Numbered from the stretch's first letter, positions 25,314-34,942 are shown. The stretch is 64,000 nucleotides of DNA from Borreliella californiensis (GCF_014205885.1 NZ_JACHFB010000003.1:1-64000); one strand, 5' to 3'. Translations and numbers: made by a program. Notes: generated from the sequence alone by a model not told the origin.

Positions 25314-26555
25314 ATGATATTTAAAAAAATGATTAACGAATTTAAAATGGAAATAAAAAACAATAAATCCAAAATTAATCCTATTGATGTTTACAGATAT
25401 TCGATTTTTTTCAGGAATTACATAGAAAGTACAGCAGAAGATGCACTTAAGAATGGGATTAATTTAAGCTTGCTTGAAAAGTCTTGTTTGGAAGAGGGGA
25501 GCAACTCTCTTTTAAGTTTAAAGGTAGAGCTAAAAGAAGCTCTACTTGAAGCAATGATAAGCTATAGATTTAATGGAGCAGGTTATATTTTAGTAAAATC
25601 CAAAAGCGAAGATGAAGATTTAAGCAAAAAGGTTAACAGCGAATTACCCATAGGTTTTAAATATTTAGATTTTCAAAAAATTATTAACAAAAGAGATTCT
25701 AATTACATAGAGTACCTTTCTAATTCAAAAGACCTGGATGGTTTTGAGAAAGCAAGAGTTGTAAGAATAGATAAAAGCAGAGTAATAATTTATGAAAATT
25801 ATGATTATGTTTTAGGCGTGCAAGAACCTGCTTACACGCAAAGTTTGCTACTTAACATTTGTCTTTTAGAACAAATTTATTTAGAAATAGAAAAAAGAAT
25901 AAGAAATTATAATTTTTTGTTTTACAAAGACGAACATTTAGTAGGACTTGTTGAATCATTAGAAATTGCAAAAGAAGAAATTAATGCTTTAACAAACAGT
26001 AAAGGCAAAATATTTTCTACCTTTTTTAAAGCTCAAGGGCCAAACAAAAGTTTTCAAGAATTAAGTAGTGTTTCTGATCAGCTTAGCAGAGAGCTTAGCA
26101 AGATTAAAAGCGCTCTAAACAATGATGGAATTTTTTATACAGCATCAGAGAATGCTCGTCTAGAGGTAATAAAATATGATTTAGAGTTTTTAAAAGACGC
26201 ATTTGAACTTGTTAAAGCAAAAATTGGTGCTGATACTAAAGAGCCTTTAACTAGAAGCTTTAATGAGCAAGTCAAAGGACTTGGTAGCAGTGGCAAGGGA
26301 GACAAAAGTAATTATTATGATTATTTAAAAGGTGTACAAGAATCTGTTGCTAATGCGTGTAATCTCAAGCTTAACAAATATTATAGATTAAATATGAAGT
26401 TTAATGAGCTTGAAGCTTTAAGCTATGAGCAAAGACTTGAGAGAGACAATTTGCTTCTTGATGTTTATTTTAAATATTTAAAGCTAATTAAAAATGAAAA
26501 TCTAAGCGACAAGGCAAAAGAAAATTTAAAAGAACAATTAAGTTTGGTTATTTAA
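25314..26555 (+). CDS. Phage portal protein (DUF1073-type)
   Basis: A 413-residue protein. The C-terminal third carries the portal-family stretch KEPLTRSFNEQVKGLGSSGK followed by NYYDYLKGVQE. This matches the P-x-T-x-L-F-G...G-L-N-A-T-G-x-x-D...Y-Y-D pattern of DUF1073 portals. The rest is helical with the usual stem/wing layout, slightly shorter than typical 430-500-residue portals. It forms the dodecameric vertex through which DNA is packaged. It heads a run of closely packed genes to 37559, with a second conserved region in common with cp32 phages. Confidence 0.78.
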   Translation: MIFKKMINEFKMEIKNNKSKINPIDVYRYSIFFRNYIESTAEDALKNGINLSLLEKSCLEEGSNSLLSLKVELKEALLEAMISYRFNGAGYILVKSKSEDEDLSKKVNSELPIGFKYLDFQKIINKRDSNYIEYLSNSKDLDGFEKARVVRIDKSRVIIYENYDYVLGVQEPAYTQSLLLNICLLEQIYLEIEKRIRNYNFLFYKDEHLVGLVESLEIAKEEINALTNSKGKIFSTFFKAQGPNKSFQELSSVSDQLSRELSKIKSALNNDGIFYTASENARLEVIKYDLEFLKDAFELVKAKIGADTKEPLTRSFNEQVKGLGSSGKGDKSNYYDYLKGVQESVANACNLKLNKYYRLNMKFNELEALSYEQRLERDNLLLDVYFKYLKLIKNENLSDKAKENLKEQLSLVI

Positions 26556-26565
26556 AGGAGTAATT

Positions 26566-27162
26566 ATGGAAAAAATGGCATCAAATGCAGACAAAGACAG
26601 CCAAGAAGATTTAAAAGAGTCTAGAAACAAAAACAATGAAGTTTTAAGCGATACTTTGGTTAAGGAGTTCTTAGAATATAAAAATCTCAAAAGTGCAAGT
26701 AATAACTTGGCCATTAATTTTTCTCACAATGACTTAAGAGAATCTGTTGAGATAAATAAACTTGCAAATGATAATTTAAGTTTTGAGTATAATACAGAAA
26801 ATCTTTTAGCAAAAGGGTATTCTTTTAAAGAGGTTGTAAAAGGACAAGCCGAAGAGCTTATTAGAAAGTATGTAAAGTCAGCCCAAATATTTGCAATAGC
26901 TGGAACTTGCAAGCTTGATGAGATTGACTCATCTTCTCGTGCAATACTAATAAGGCTTGCAAAGACCAATATTGATCAGAATAAGAATTTAGAAAATTCA
27001 TACAAAGTGATAAATTTTCAAAGAATAAACCTAGATCAAAAAAATAATTTAAGATCCAGAAATGGTTTTTTTAACACGTATAATGATTTAAGAGAGGCAA
27101 TGCTTAATGAATGGGAAGAGGTTAAGAATGAATTTTATTGTAATAAAAAAGCATTAGCTTAA
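26566..27162 (+). CDS. Cp32-type head-region protein (DUF1357-like)
   Basis: A 198-residue acidic/lysine-rich helical protein with AAAGGAG before ATG 26566, 10 bp after the portal gene. No enzyme motif. A gene between portal and the capsid genes is commonly a scaffold or head-morphogenesis protein, and the highly charged, disordered-looking N-terminus (SNADKDSQEDLKESRNKNNE) would suit a scaffold. From memory it belongs to a Borrelia-only DUF1357 family. Confidence 0.5.
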   Translation: MEKMASNADKDSQEDLKESRNKNNEVLSDTLVKEFLEYKNLKSASNNLAINFSHNDLRESVEINKLANDNLSFEYNTENLLAKGYSFKEVVKGQAEELIRKYVKSAQIFAIAGTCKLDEIDSSSRAILIRLAKTNIDQNKNLENSYKVINFQRINLDQKNNLRSRNGFFNTYNDLREAMLNEWEEVKNEFYCNKKALA

Positions 27163-27260
27163 ATTTTATTAAATTTGTTTGAATTTTTGTAATTTAAGCT
27201 TTTAATGAAAAATTTAAATAAAAATTAAATAAAAAATTAATTTAAAAAAGGAGATTATTA

Positions 27261-27872
27261 ATGAGTGATTCAATTGATTTTCAAAAAGAGATAGAAAAAC
27301 TAAAAGCATCAAAAGTAGAACTTGAGAGTCAGCTTGAAAGTTTAAAGAAAAATCAAGCTCAAAAAATTGTTTTAGACAAGCTGCAAAGCGTTGCTGCTAG
27401 TAGTTACCCAGTATTTGAGAGCAGTTCCAAATTTCAAGACGAAGGGTTTTATTTTTCTCAAAAAGGCGGACTTAAAAGCTCTCCTGCTGATAAGTTTGAA
27501 AATTACCAGGCGCAAGATTTTTGCTATAAATATGGGGTTAAGCTTATTGTTAACGGTTCACATTTACAAATAGCAAGAGGCGGCGGTAGCGAGCTTTATG
27601 GGGTTTGTGTAGACTTTGACGATTTTTCAAGAACTGGTACGGTTGTTCCAATAACTTGTAGTTTTGAATGTGTTTTGATTACTAAAGATAAAACTATCAA
27701 AGCAGAAGACAAATTAATAATAAACAGCGAAGGTGTTTTAGAAAAATCTAGCAAGAATGCATCATTTATTCATGCTTTAGCATTAGGTCCTGCTTTAGAA
27801 TTTAAAGACAGAAGAGATGTTTATGGTGTTAGGGTTCTTTTTTTAGTCAAGCAAATAAAAGATGTAATTTAA
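27261..27872 (+). CDS. Putative capsid decoration protein (DUF228-like)
   Basis: A 203-residue protein with AAAAAGGAG before ATG 27261. An N-terminal coiled coil (residues 5-38, IEKLKASKVELESQLESLK) leads into a beta-rich, glycine-containing domain (RGGGSELYGVCVDFDDFSRT). Small beta-sandwich proteins just before the major capsid gene are usually head-decoration proteins. The Borrelia family is DUF228. The decoration role is inferred from position and composition. Confidence 0.5.
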   Translation: MSDSIDFQKEIEKLKASKVELESQLESLKKNQAQKIVLDKLQSVAASSYPVFESSSKFQDEGFYFSQKGGLKSSPADKFENYQAQDFCYKYGVKLIVNGSHLQIARGGGSELYGVCVDFDDFSRTGTVVPITCSFECVLITKDKTIKAEDKLIINSEGVLEKSSKNASFIHALALGPALEFKDRRDVYGVRVLFLVKQIKDVI

Positions 27873-27888
27873 AATAGGAGAATTTGAA

Positions 27889-28806
27889 ATGGACGAGAGC
27901 ATATTAAATAACGAAGAGTATGTAAACACAGTAAGGGATGTTTTGGTTAAGGAGTGCCCAATTCCGGAATATTATCATTTTTTAGATTCACAGCAAATAC
28001 AAAGTAGTAATATTTCTCTTGGAAGTGATAGAATTATCAAGTGGTATTCTAATTTAACAGACATTCCCACATTAAAGGTTAATGATTTTAACACAGTATC
28101 AACAATAAAGTTCCAAAGACAAATAGTAAAAATTAATTATTTGCCTTTTCAGTATGCATTTACGTACTATGCACCAGATGGAAAAGTTAGTGTAGAGGCA
28201 AACACAAATATTAACATGAGAGAAGGTCTCTTAGGTGCAATAATTGAGATACAAAAGCTAATGAGTGTGCACTATTTAAGAGGCGGGCTTACACTCTCAA
28301 GAGGCAGCAAAAGAACTCTTCTTGTTGATGAGTTTAACAATGAAACTATGTACGGACTTTTGAATCTCCCAAACCAAATAGACAAAACAGTTAAACAGAC
28401 AAACATATTAGATCAAATAAAATCAATAAATGATGATCTTTCAAAGATTAATTTAGAAGACGAGAGAAAGGTGCCTTTTAAAATACTTACAACTAGCAAA
28501 ATTAAAGGTCGTCTTCTTGAAAGGCTTCCAAACAACAATTATTCATACAAAGACATGCTTTTTGATTTTATAAGCGCAATTAATAATGATGCAGATATTG
28601 AGCTTGAGACTACAAATTTACTAGACGATGAAATTTTAATATATCCAAGAAGCAGCAAACTACTGCTTTTAAAAGACGGTCATCAGCCGATATTAAATTC
28701 ATACACAGAAGTTTCAAGTAGTAATTTCAGAACAAGTTTTCTTGACTTTTCTATTGGAACAATTTTGGCAACAAAAAATTCAATCTTAAGAATAAAATTG
28801 AGCTAA
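27889..28806 (+). CDS. Probable major capsid protein
   Basis: A 305-residue protein starting at ATG 27889 with AGGAG, 16 bp after the decoration-like gene. It has the size and mixed alpha/beta composition of HK97-fold capsid proteins. There is an early aromatic/proline region, a spine-helix candidate around REGLLGAIIEIQKLMSVHYL, then beta strands to the end. Sequence similarity to a named capsid family (DUF2184-type) is only suspected. Order portal-scaffold-decoration-capsid supports the call. Confidence 0.55.
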   Translation: MDESILNNEEYVNTVRDVLVKECPIPEYYHFLDSQQIQSSNISLGSDRIIKWYSNLTDIPTLKVNDFNTVSTIKFQRQIVKINYLPFQYAFTYYAPDGKVSVEANTNINMREGLLGAIIEIQKLMSVHYLRGGLTLSRGSKRTLLVDEFNNETMYGLLNLPNQIDKTVKQTNILDQIKSINDDLSKINLEDERKVPFKILTTSKIKGRLLERLPNNNYSYKDMLFDFISAINNDADIELETTNLLDDEILIYPRSSKLLLLKDGHQPILNSYTEVSSSNFRTSFLDFSIGTILATKNSILRIKLS

Positions 28807-28808
28807 AA

Positions 28809-29261
28809 ATGAATGACAACAAAGTAGATACCAATCAGGTCTTAAATGCAAATTTTAAAACTCTAGAGAGTGAAAATCCAGAGTCATTGCAAACAGTGTA
28901 TGAGCAAATACTTAGTCTTTTAATGCTTGATTTTAAAGATCTAAGCATTAAAGAATTTTCTTTATATTTAAATTTACTTGAGAATATTTTAATTTTTAAG
29001 AGAATAAGAATTAAAAATTTAAATGATTCTACAATGTTTGTTTTAATTTATTATTTTATTGGTTGCGAGCTAAAAAAACGAAACAGATTAAAAGGTTTTA
29101 ATTTAAATAACATCAAGTCCGAAAAATTCAAAGAGATATCATTAGAATATTTCCCCACAAATGTTGATTCTAGCAGCTGTGGGGGGGATTTTTGTAAATG
29201 TTTGGATAGTTTAATAAAAGATTTAAGAGCAAAGGGCGCTCTAATAGGAGTAGTTAAATGA
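28809..29261 (+). CDS. Head-completion region protein
   Basis: A 150-residue helical protein 2 bp after the capsid gene and overlapping the next by 4 bp. It contains a Cys cluster near the C-terminus (SSSCGGDFCKCLDSL) of unusual density for this plasmid. Position suggests a head-tail connector/adaptor. I do not recognise the family. Confidence 0.45.
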   Translation: MNDNKVDTNQVLNANFKTLESENPESLQTVYEQILSLLMLDFKDLSIKEFSLYLNLLENILIFKRIRIKNLNDSTMFVLIYYFIGCELKKRNRLKGFNLNNIKSEKFKEISLEYFPTNVDSSSCGGDFCKCLDSLIKDLRAKGALIGVVK

Positions 29262-29632
29262 AATCTTTAGAGATGATTAATACAAGTTTAAGTAATATTA
29301 TAAGTATATATTCACAAGAACTTTTTTTCTGTAAGTTTAGAACAATCAAAGATCCAATAAATGCATCTTATGAAACTAGATTTAAAAGTTCTGATACTGT
29401 TGTTTTTAAAGGGATGTTATTATTAATAAATCCAGAAGAAGTAGTTGAGATTGAAGGTGTAAATATTTTTGACAAAAATAGTTACGCCAAGGTTTATACT
29501 CTTGAGAATTTGGAATTTGAGTACGGAGATTTGGTTAAGGTTTTTGATGATGTTTATTCTATCTTAGGGGTGCAAAAGAGCTACAAAGAAGGCCTAAATT
29601 ACAATACTCTGGTTTTAAGGAGCTCTTGTTGA
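29258..29632 (+). CDS. Head-tail joining candidate (DUF1506-like)
   Basis: A 124-residue mainly beta protein. FKGMLLLINPEEVVEIEGV and the LEFEYGDLVKVFDDVYSILGV stretch resemble the small beta-barrel head-closure proteins of siphophages and myophages. ATGA overlap with the preceding gene. From memory it corresponds to a Borrelia DUF1506 family. Confidence 0.5.
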   Translation: MKSLEMINTSLSNIISIYSQELFFCKFRTIKDPINASYETRFKSSDTVVFKGMLLLINPEEVVEIEGVNIFDKNSYAKVYTLENLEFEYGDLVKVFDDVYSILGVQKSYKEGLNYNTLVLRSSC

Positions 29633-30024
29633 GTGTAAGAATTAAATTTAAAGACAGTACTTTTAATGCAGAAAATAGCATTAATATCAAATCTGAAGAA
29701 CTTAAAAGAGAGCTTGATTTTAAACTAGCAAAAGCTGCTTACAAAGAATTTTATTCTAATGTTTTTTCAAACAAAGGAATAAAAACAGCTTTTAGAAAAT
29801 CTATTCAAAAAGGGCTTGTTGAAATAAAAGATCAGTTTAAGATTTTTTATAAAAATTATTCACTTAGCTTGCAAATAAATCCAAGCTTAAAAAAAGCTTT
29901 TAAAGCTAAAGAGGCCAAAGAGGCTAAAAAATCCAAAGAATTTAAAAGCTTTATTAATGGCATTAAAACCCCAAGTCTTTTAAAGGCAAAAGAAAAGGAT
30001 AATCATGATTGTAGGACTAAATGA
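29629..30024 (+). CDS. Small basic tail-region protein
   Basis: A 131-residue protein. I choose TTG 29629 because AAGGAG (29617-29622) is best spaced for it; it overlaps the stop of the previous gene. The N-terminus has a strand-rich start, followed by a very lysine-rich helical C-terminus (KAFKAKEAKEAKKSKEFKSF). In tailed phages this slot often holds the tail-completion (HK97 gp10-like) protein, which is also basic. Tentative. Confidence 0.45.
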   Translation: MSVRIKFKDSTFNAENSINIKSEELKRELDFKLAKAAYKEFYSNVFSNKGIKTAFRKSIQKGLVEIKDQFKIFYKNYSLSLQINPSLKKAFKAKEAKEAKKSKEFKSFINGIKTPSLLKAKEKDNHDCRTK

Positions 30025-30544
30025 ATCTGTACAGTTTTTAATAAAAATACTTACAAATTTTAAAAAATATTTAGATATTAAAGAAATAGAATTAGAAATC
30101 TTAAATACCTATAACCACCCATATTTGGAAAAGTTTGCTACAAATACTAGTAATTTACTTGTATTAAAAAGTGAGTCTTTCGAAGGGCTTACTCCTAGAA
30201 ATCTAGGGGGTAGAAATTCTTTTAAAGAGTTTAATGAGTTTAGATTAAGGTTTTCGCTTTATTTTTTAAGTTTTGTTTTGTTTAAAGCTTACAGAGATGC
30301 TTATGAGAACATTTGCAAAGTGTATGAGCACTTTTTAGAATTTTTACACGAGAATAGATTTAGGTTTGAGTTTACAAAAGAGCTTGAGGATGGTTCTTCT
30401 TTGTTTTTAACTTATTATCTGTGCTCGATTAGCAATTTAAATAATGATGGATTACTTGGCGTTTCTAATATGCATGCCAATATGTGTTTTAGTTTTAATC
30501 AGATTTTTGTTGCAAATATACAGGTTTTAAAACAAGAGAGGTAA
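30005..30544 (+). CDS. Tail terminator-region protein (DUF764-like)
   Basis: A 179-residue protein overlapping the previous gene by 20 bp, with AAAGGAT before ATG. Mixed alpha/beta with a beta-rich C-terminal half (SSLFLTYYLCSISNLNNDGL). Position before the sheath gene is where phages keep the tail terminator. From memory the Borrelia family is DUF764. A 107-bp A-rich gap follows. Confidence 0.45.
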   Translation: MIVGLNESVQFLIKILTNFKKYLDIKEIELEILNTYNHPYLEKFATNTSNLLVLKSESFEGLTPRNLGGRNSFKEFNEFRLRFSLYFLSFVLFKAYRDAYENICKVYEHFLEFLHENRFRFEFTKELEDGSSLFLTYYLCSISNLNNDGLLGVSNMHANMCFSFNQIFVANIQVLKQER

Positions 30545-30651
30545 ATTTTTTGAGAAAATAAAAGGAAATAAAAAGAAATAAAAAGAAATAAAATAAAAAT
30601 TTAAAAAAAATAAAATAAAAATTAAATAAAGAAATTTAAAAAGGAGGATAA

Positions 30652-31728
30652 ATGCCAAAAGATACAATAAGCATTAGTTTGGTGCAAAACAGATTAGATT
30701 TCAATAATATTAATTATTACAATCCGCTTTTAATTTACAAAAGCAATGTTTTGGCAAGCAAGCACTTGGCATTAAGTGTTACAAATTTACAGGATCTGCT
30801 TGAAAAACTTGAGATGCAAAAGACCCAGGAGTCTGATTCTTCTAAGAAAAAAATAGCAGAAGAGCAAATAAGCGTTTTAAAAAAATCAATGCAAGATTTT
30901 TTTGGGCAAGACGGACTTAGGTCTGTTGATTTTTATGTTTACAATCAGATTAAAGAGATTAAAGATTTTTTAAAATCCAATTTACATCCGTTTGTAGTTT
31001 TTGTAAATCAAGCAGAAGATACTATTAGTAGTGATTTTGAAGAGATTAGAAAAGTTTGCAATTTTATTATAATTTCCACTAAAGATGGCAACTTACCAAA
31101 TTTTTTAAAAGGCAAAGACAAAAGTGAGCTTAAAAATGTTATTGCTGTTTACGGTGGCGGAGGCAGTCAAGATTTGCACCTTAAGTTTGCAGCAGTTTAT
31201 TTACATCAAGCAAGCATTTTTCACGCGGTTAATCCTTATGGTATGATTTTAAACTCTTCTCCTATTTACGATGACTTTCTAATTGATTCTCTTAGAAAAT
31301 CCAATATTAATTTTTACTCTCTTTTAAATGAAACCAGCAATGACGGCATTTTAGCTTTCAAAGAAGGAGTTAGTCTTTCGGGTGATCCTATTGATGAGGC
31401 TTTTACGCTTTTTTACATTAAAAATGAAGCAACAAAAGAGCTTATTAGGGTTTGGAATAAAAACAATAGAGCCAACAGCAAGCTTGGCGCTTTAAATTTG
31501 GACGGCAATTTGCCAAACGAATACACAGCAGGGCTTGAATGTTTTTTCCATGAACTTAAACAAAAAGGTCTTATTATCTCTTATAAACAGATTAAACTTA
31601 AAGTTAATTCTTCTAAAGGCTTAAGCTTAAGCTTAGAAGTTGCACTTAAGTACAATGACAGCTTTAATAGTGTTAATTTAGTAATAACAGCACAAGAGAT
31701 AAGCGAATATTTAAGGAGAGCATCATAA
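30652..31728 (+). CDS. Contractile tail sheath protein (DUF787-type)
   Basis: A 358-residue protein, AAGGAGG before ATG 30652. The layout fits sheath proteins of the DUF3383/DUF787 kind. An N-terminal ISISLVQNRLDFNNINYYNP segment resembles the start of phage sheath subunits. A central alpha/beta region has VIAVYGGGGSQDLHLKFAAV, then DEAFTLFYIKNEATKELIRV, and a C-terminal beta subdomain that makes handshakes between subunits. The next gene encodes the tube candidate, the standard sheath-tube order. This makes the encoded phage a myovirus-like particle, consistent with contractile-tailed phi-BB1. Confidence 0.68.
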   Translation: MPKDTISISLVQNRLDFNNINYYNPLLIYKSNVLASKHLALSVTNLQDLLEKLEMQKTQESDSSKKKIAEEQISVLKKSMQDFFGQDGLRSVDFYVYNQIKEIKDFLKSNLHPFVVFVNQAEDTISSDFEEIRKVCNFIIISTKDGNLPNFLKGKDKSELKNVIAVYGGGGSQDLHLKFAAVYLHQASIFHAVNPYGMILNSSPIYDDFLIDSLRKSNINFYSLLNETSNDGILAFKEGVSLSGDPIDEAFTLFYIKNEATKELIRVWNKNNRANSKLGALNLDGNLPNEYTAGLECFFHELKQKGLIISYKQIKLKVNSSKGLSLSLEVALKYNDSFNSVNLVITAQEISEYLRRAS

Positions 31729-32150
31729 TGAGAGAATATTATTCACTTGATTTAATATTTTTTAGCTTTAATGACAATTTAATAGATACAGGCACTCTTG
31801 AGTACAGTACAGAGCCCAATGTAATGGCTAAGGCAAGCACAGAAGACAGAAATTTTCCAATTCCAAGCTTTCGAGATCCAAGAACCGTTGTTCATATTTT
31901 TGATTTAGAAGTAAGTAAAGGATCTCTTGATTACAAACTCTTAACAAAGCTAAGCAACGAACAATTTTACGAGAATGTACCAAAATCTAAAAAATTAAAA
32001 AGATTAGTGTTTAATGATCAGATGGGACTTAAAATTATTTCAAATAGTGCTTTTTTTGCAGAAATTCCAACTAGAAAGTATTCAGCTGATAATGATACTG
32101 TTAAGTTTACAATTCATGCAATCAATTGTGATGTTGAGAAAGCAAGTTAA
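31728..32150 (+). CDS. Tail tube candidate (DUF1463-like)
   Basis: A 140-residue beta-rich protein, with AAGGAGAG before ATG 31728 that overlaps the sheath stop by 1 bp. Size and place match the P2-FII/T4 gp19 type of tail tube subunit that lies inside the sheath. VVHIFDLEVSKGSLDYKLL and the C-terminal KFTIHAINCDVEKAS strand suggest the tube beta-sandwich. Borrelia family DUF1463 from memory. Confidence 0.55.
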   Translation: MREYYSLDLIFFSFNDNLIDTGTLEYSTEPNVMAKASTEDRNFPIPSFRDPRTVVHIFDLEVSKGSLDYKLLTKLSNEQFYENVPKSKKLKRLVFNDQMGLKIISNSAFFAEIPTRKYSADNDTVKFTIHAINCDVEKAS

Positions 32151-32214
32151 AAGCAATTTGATTGAACAATAAAAATGTTTTAAAAATGTTTTAATTAAAG
32201 GATAAGAATTTAAA

Positions 32215-32703
32215 ATGAGATACAAGTTAAAAATATTAACCAAGGCCAAAATACACACATACGTTTTAAAAGATATTCCCATGTATGAGTGGGACAGTGT
32301 TTTAGGATTTGATATTGAAAGAGACGAACTTATTAGCAAACTTAATGATCTGCGAACATTAAAAGAGATAACCAAACTAATGATTTCAAGAGGGTTTTTA
32401 GATGAATTTTACGAAATCTTAAACCAAGAGAGAAGATATTCAGAGCTTTACAAGTATGCTCTTCCTACAATTCTTTTTTCAGTACAGTATTCACTTTTTG
32501 AAACAATAGAAGGGTTTAAAAAGCCCAGTTTAGTTTACATTGAAAGCTTTCAAGATAAAAACGGAGATTACATTAAGTATGACTACATTGATGATCGCTG
32601 GAGTTATGATTTTTTAATTACAAGCAATTTTGCAGGTTTAGATCAAAAAGATTCTTTAGAAACCGGTTTTGAGTCTTTAATTCAAGAAGGTGTCAATGAA
32701 TAA
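32215..32703 (+). CDS. Tail assembly chaperone candidate (DUF1473-like)
   Basis: A 162-residue protein lying between tube and tape-measure genes, the slot of tail assembly chaperones. Largely helical with a C-terminal acidic/aromatic region (IKYDYIDDRWSYDF). It overlaps a small downstream ORF by 8 bp. That second ORF is in the +1 frame, not the -1 frame used by the classical G/GT frameshift, so two independent proteins are more likely. Confidence 0.5.
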   Translation: MRYKLKILTKAKIHTYVLKDIPMYEWDSVLGFDIERDELISKLNDLRTLKEITKLMISRGFLDEFYEILNQERRYSELYKYALPTILFSVQYSLFETIEGFKKPSLVYIESFQDKNGDYIKYDYIDDRWSYDFLITSNFAGLDQKDSLETGFESLIQEGVNE

Positions 32704-32899
32704 GCAAGAGATTGCGACCAATTATTTTAAATATATAGACTATTTAACAAGAGAAGCTAATAAGTATTATTTCCCTATTGTAATGGGCATTTGTACATAT
32801 AAAGACGTTAAAAAAATGAGCTACAAAGAGCTTGTAGAGGTTAACCGAGTAGCCAGCCTAAAGCTTAACAAGGAAATATACGAGTGGTTTTTGTTTTAG
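32696..32899 (+). CDS. Small tail-region protein (DUF1322-like)
   Basis: A 67-residue protein. ATG 32696 (overlapping the upstream gene by 8 bp) is preferred to an in-frame GTG at 32690 because AAGAAGG lies at good distance. It is basic and helical (YKDVKKMSYKELVEVNRVAS). In cp32 a similarly small gene sits here. Possibly the second tail-assembly chaperone. Confidence 0.5.
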   Translation: MNKQEIATNYFKYIDYLTREANKYYFPIVMGICTYKDVKKMSYKELVEVNRVASLKLNKEIYEWFLF

Positions 32900-32932
32900 T
32901 AGTATGTGTTAAAGTTTGTTTTAAAGGTTTTT

Positions 32933-34321
32933 ATGTACGAAGAAAACAATAATGAGAATAAATTCACAATTACATTAGAAGGTGTTCTTGATAAGAATGC
33001 TACTAAGAGTAATTTAAAAAAAGAGTTTTTAAGCCTAAAAAGGGAAAATTTTTTCAGTCAAATGGGTTTTTATGGTTTGAGTGGAAAAAGTAGTAAGGAT
33101 TTTTTATCTTTAAGTCTTTCAAGACTTAAGGGGCTTAATAGACCCAAAAGTGACAATCTTCAAAAATCATCAAGTTTTAAATCTTTGAATGTTTTTGGCA
33201 AAAGTAATTCTTTTAAGGATTTTCTAAGCTTTGATGATTCTCGGGAAAACACTCCTAAGAGTGTTTTAAAAGATTTTAGTGTTTTTGATTTTGATTTAAA
33301 AGACAAAAGTGATTTGACTGCTGGATTCTTAAATGAGAATAAAAGCAGTCCAAGTCCATATTTAAAGCCAAAGGTAGATAAATTGGATCTTGGTGCTAGC
33401 CAGGATTTATATTTTAAGACTGAAAATATTAAAAACATTTTTAAGCAAAATTTTATTAATAATTTTGGTAAAAATCAAACTAATGTGCCAAAAGACTTTA
33501 GATTAAATTCCAATTTTAACAAGATTCCTTTTAAGGATTTACAAAATCTGGAGGGTTTTAAAAACAAAAACAGTAGTCAGATCATTGGGGAAAATTTGAT
33601 GACTTTTAGAGGGTTTTTAAAAGATCCAAATCCTGTTGATTTTTTTGATATAAAAAATGGGTTTAATGATTTAAATTCTTCTTTAAGAGAATTTAAAAAT
33701 TTAAAAGACAAAAAGACTAAGCTAAGTCTTGAAAATTTTCTTTACAAAGATAGTCAAAAAGAAAGTGTAAATAAAATACTAAAAAGAGAAAGATCTTTTG
33801 AAACAGAGCTTGAGAGAAATGATTTTTTAAGAAAACTTTATATTCTTCAAAATTCACAAAATTCAAATTCAAATTCAAATGATTTCTCTTTTATGGTTGA
33901 GCTTGCACAAAAATTAAAAAACAAAGGGCATGCTAAAAATGATTCAAAAGCCATTAGTCTGGTAAGTGATTTCCTAAAGGGTGAGAATGGTTTAGAAAAA
34001 GTTTTAAGTTTGAAAATGCCAACAATTTCTTTAAAAAGTCCAAGTGAGCCTGAGGTTTTAAATAGTAAAATAATAAGTGCTGCTTTTGAGCCTGGATTAG
34101 AGTTGCTCTTAGAAAAAACTTTAGAACTTTTAGAGTGGGCTAAAAATTACGATTTTACTAGTAGTGTGCTAGACCCTTTAAAAAGTACTTTTTCAAATCT
34201 TGGCATTATTTTGGCGCAAGCTTTTGAAAGTTTGCCTTTGGTTGAGAACATTACAAGTTTACTAAATAGTGTTAGTGAATTTAATTCAAGAGGAATTGAT
34301 GATGATTCTAGAATGCCTTAA
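32933..34321 (+). CDS. Putative tape measure protein
   Basis: A 462-residue protein. An in-frame GTG lies at 32906, but ATG 32933 follows AAAGG at 5 nt and is chosen. The centre (residues about 30-320) is repetitive, rich in Phe, Lys, Ser and Asn (SFKDFL, KDFSVFDFDLKDKS) and looks unfolded or extended. Hydrophobic helices near the C-terminus (LLEKTLELLEWAKNYDF; LGIILAQAFESLPLVENITS) would suit a tape measure. Only 462 residues imply a short tail if the usual length rule holds. Call based on position. Confidence 0.5.
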   Translation: MYEENNNENKFTITLEGVLDKNATKSNLKKEFLSLKRENFFSQMGFYGLSGKSSKDFLSLSLSRLKGLNRPKSDNLQKSSSFKSLNVFGKSNSFKDFLSFDDSRENTPKSVLKDFSVFDFDLKDKSDLTAGFLNENKSSPSPYLKPKVDKLDLGASQDLYFKTENIKNIFKQNFINNFGKNQTNVPKDFRLNSNFNKIPFKDLQNLEGFKNKNSSQIIGENLMTFRGFLKDPNPVDFFDIKNGFNDLNSSLREFKNLKDKKTKLSLENFLYKDSQKESVNKILKRERSFETELERNDFLRKLYILQNSQNSNSNSNDFSFMVELAQKLKNKGHAKNDSKAISLVSDFLKGENGLEKVLSLKMPTISLKSPSEPEVLNSKIISAAFEPGLELLLEKTLELLEWAKNYDFTSSVLDPLKSTFSNLGIILAQAFESLPLVENITSLLNSVSEFNSRGIDDDSRMP

Positions 34322-34903
34322 GTGCAAAAGAGGTTTCAAGTGATTAAAGAGCAAGCCAGTAATTTAATAAAAGATATTGTAAATCAAATCTCAAGTTTGG
34401 CAAGCATTTCTAATTTTGTTTTACTTTTTCCAAGGCTTGATTTTAAAGGTCTTGGGTACATTCCCCAACTGTTTTTTATTTTTGTAAAGCACGATTTAAT
34501 AGAAGAAAATCTCTCAAGTATAAGCTCAGACCGTGCGGTAATTGATTTTACCAATACAAAAAGTGAATATGTGAACTTTAACATTACTCCAAGGCCTGAG
34601 ATTATAACAATTAATAAAGGAATTTTGTCCTCTATTTATGACCAAACTTTGCTAAGAGCTTTAAGAGAAACCCCTTTTATGAACAGTGTTTTAGAATTTA
34701 ATAGTAATTTTATAAAAATGCAATTCAGGCAAAGGTTTAACCTAGGGGTTTACTACAGTATGTACAGCCCTTCAGTAGGATTTCACGAGGCAGTAAGTAT
34801 TAGTTCATTAAAGCTTAAGGACACAGTCTATCTAGAGGAGGTGGAAATTAGTTTGCAAGTAAAAATTTGCAAAACGTTTAATATTTTAACTTATAAAGGT
34901 TAA
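34322..34903 (+). CDS. Tail/baseplate protein
   Basis: A 193-residue protein starting at GTG 34322 directly after the previous stop (TAAGTG). Mixed alpha/beta, with a central run VNFNITPRPEIITINKGILS and beta strands to the end. The slot between tape measure and hub is usually a baseplate/LysM-linker protein; I see no LysM motif. Not assigned further. Confidence 0.45.
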   Translation: MQKRFQVIKEQASNLIKDIVNQISSLASISNFVLLFPRLDFKGLGYIPQLFFIFVKHDLIEENLSSISSDRAVIDFTNTKSEYVNFNITPRPEIITINKGILSSIYDQTLLRALRETPFMNSVLEFNSNFIKMQFRQRFNLGVYYSMYSPSVGFHEAVSISSLKLKDTVYLEEVEISLQVKICKTFNILTYKG

Positions 34904-34942
34904 AATATTAATTAAAAACATCTAAATATTAGGAGAATATTA

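Noticed and set aside
32215..32899. Programmed frameshift of the G/GT type in the tail chaperone genes
   Set aside because: The small overlapping ORF is in the +1 frame and has its own start and ribosome binding site; no clear slippery heptamer was seen.
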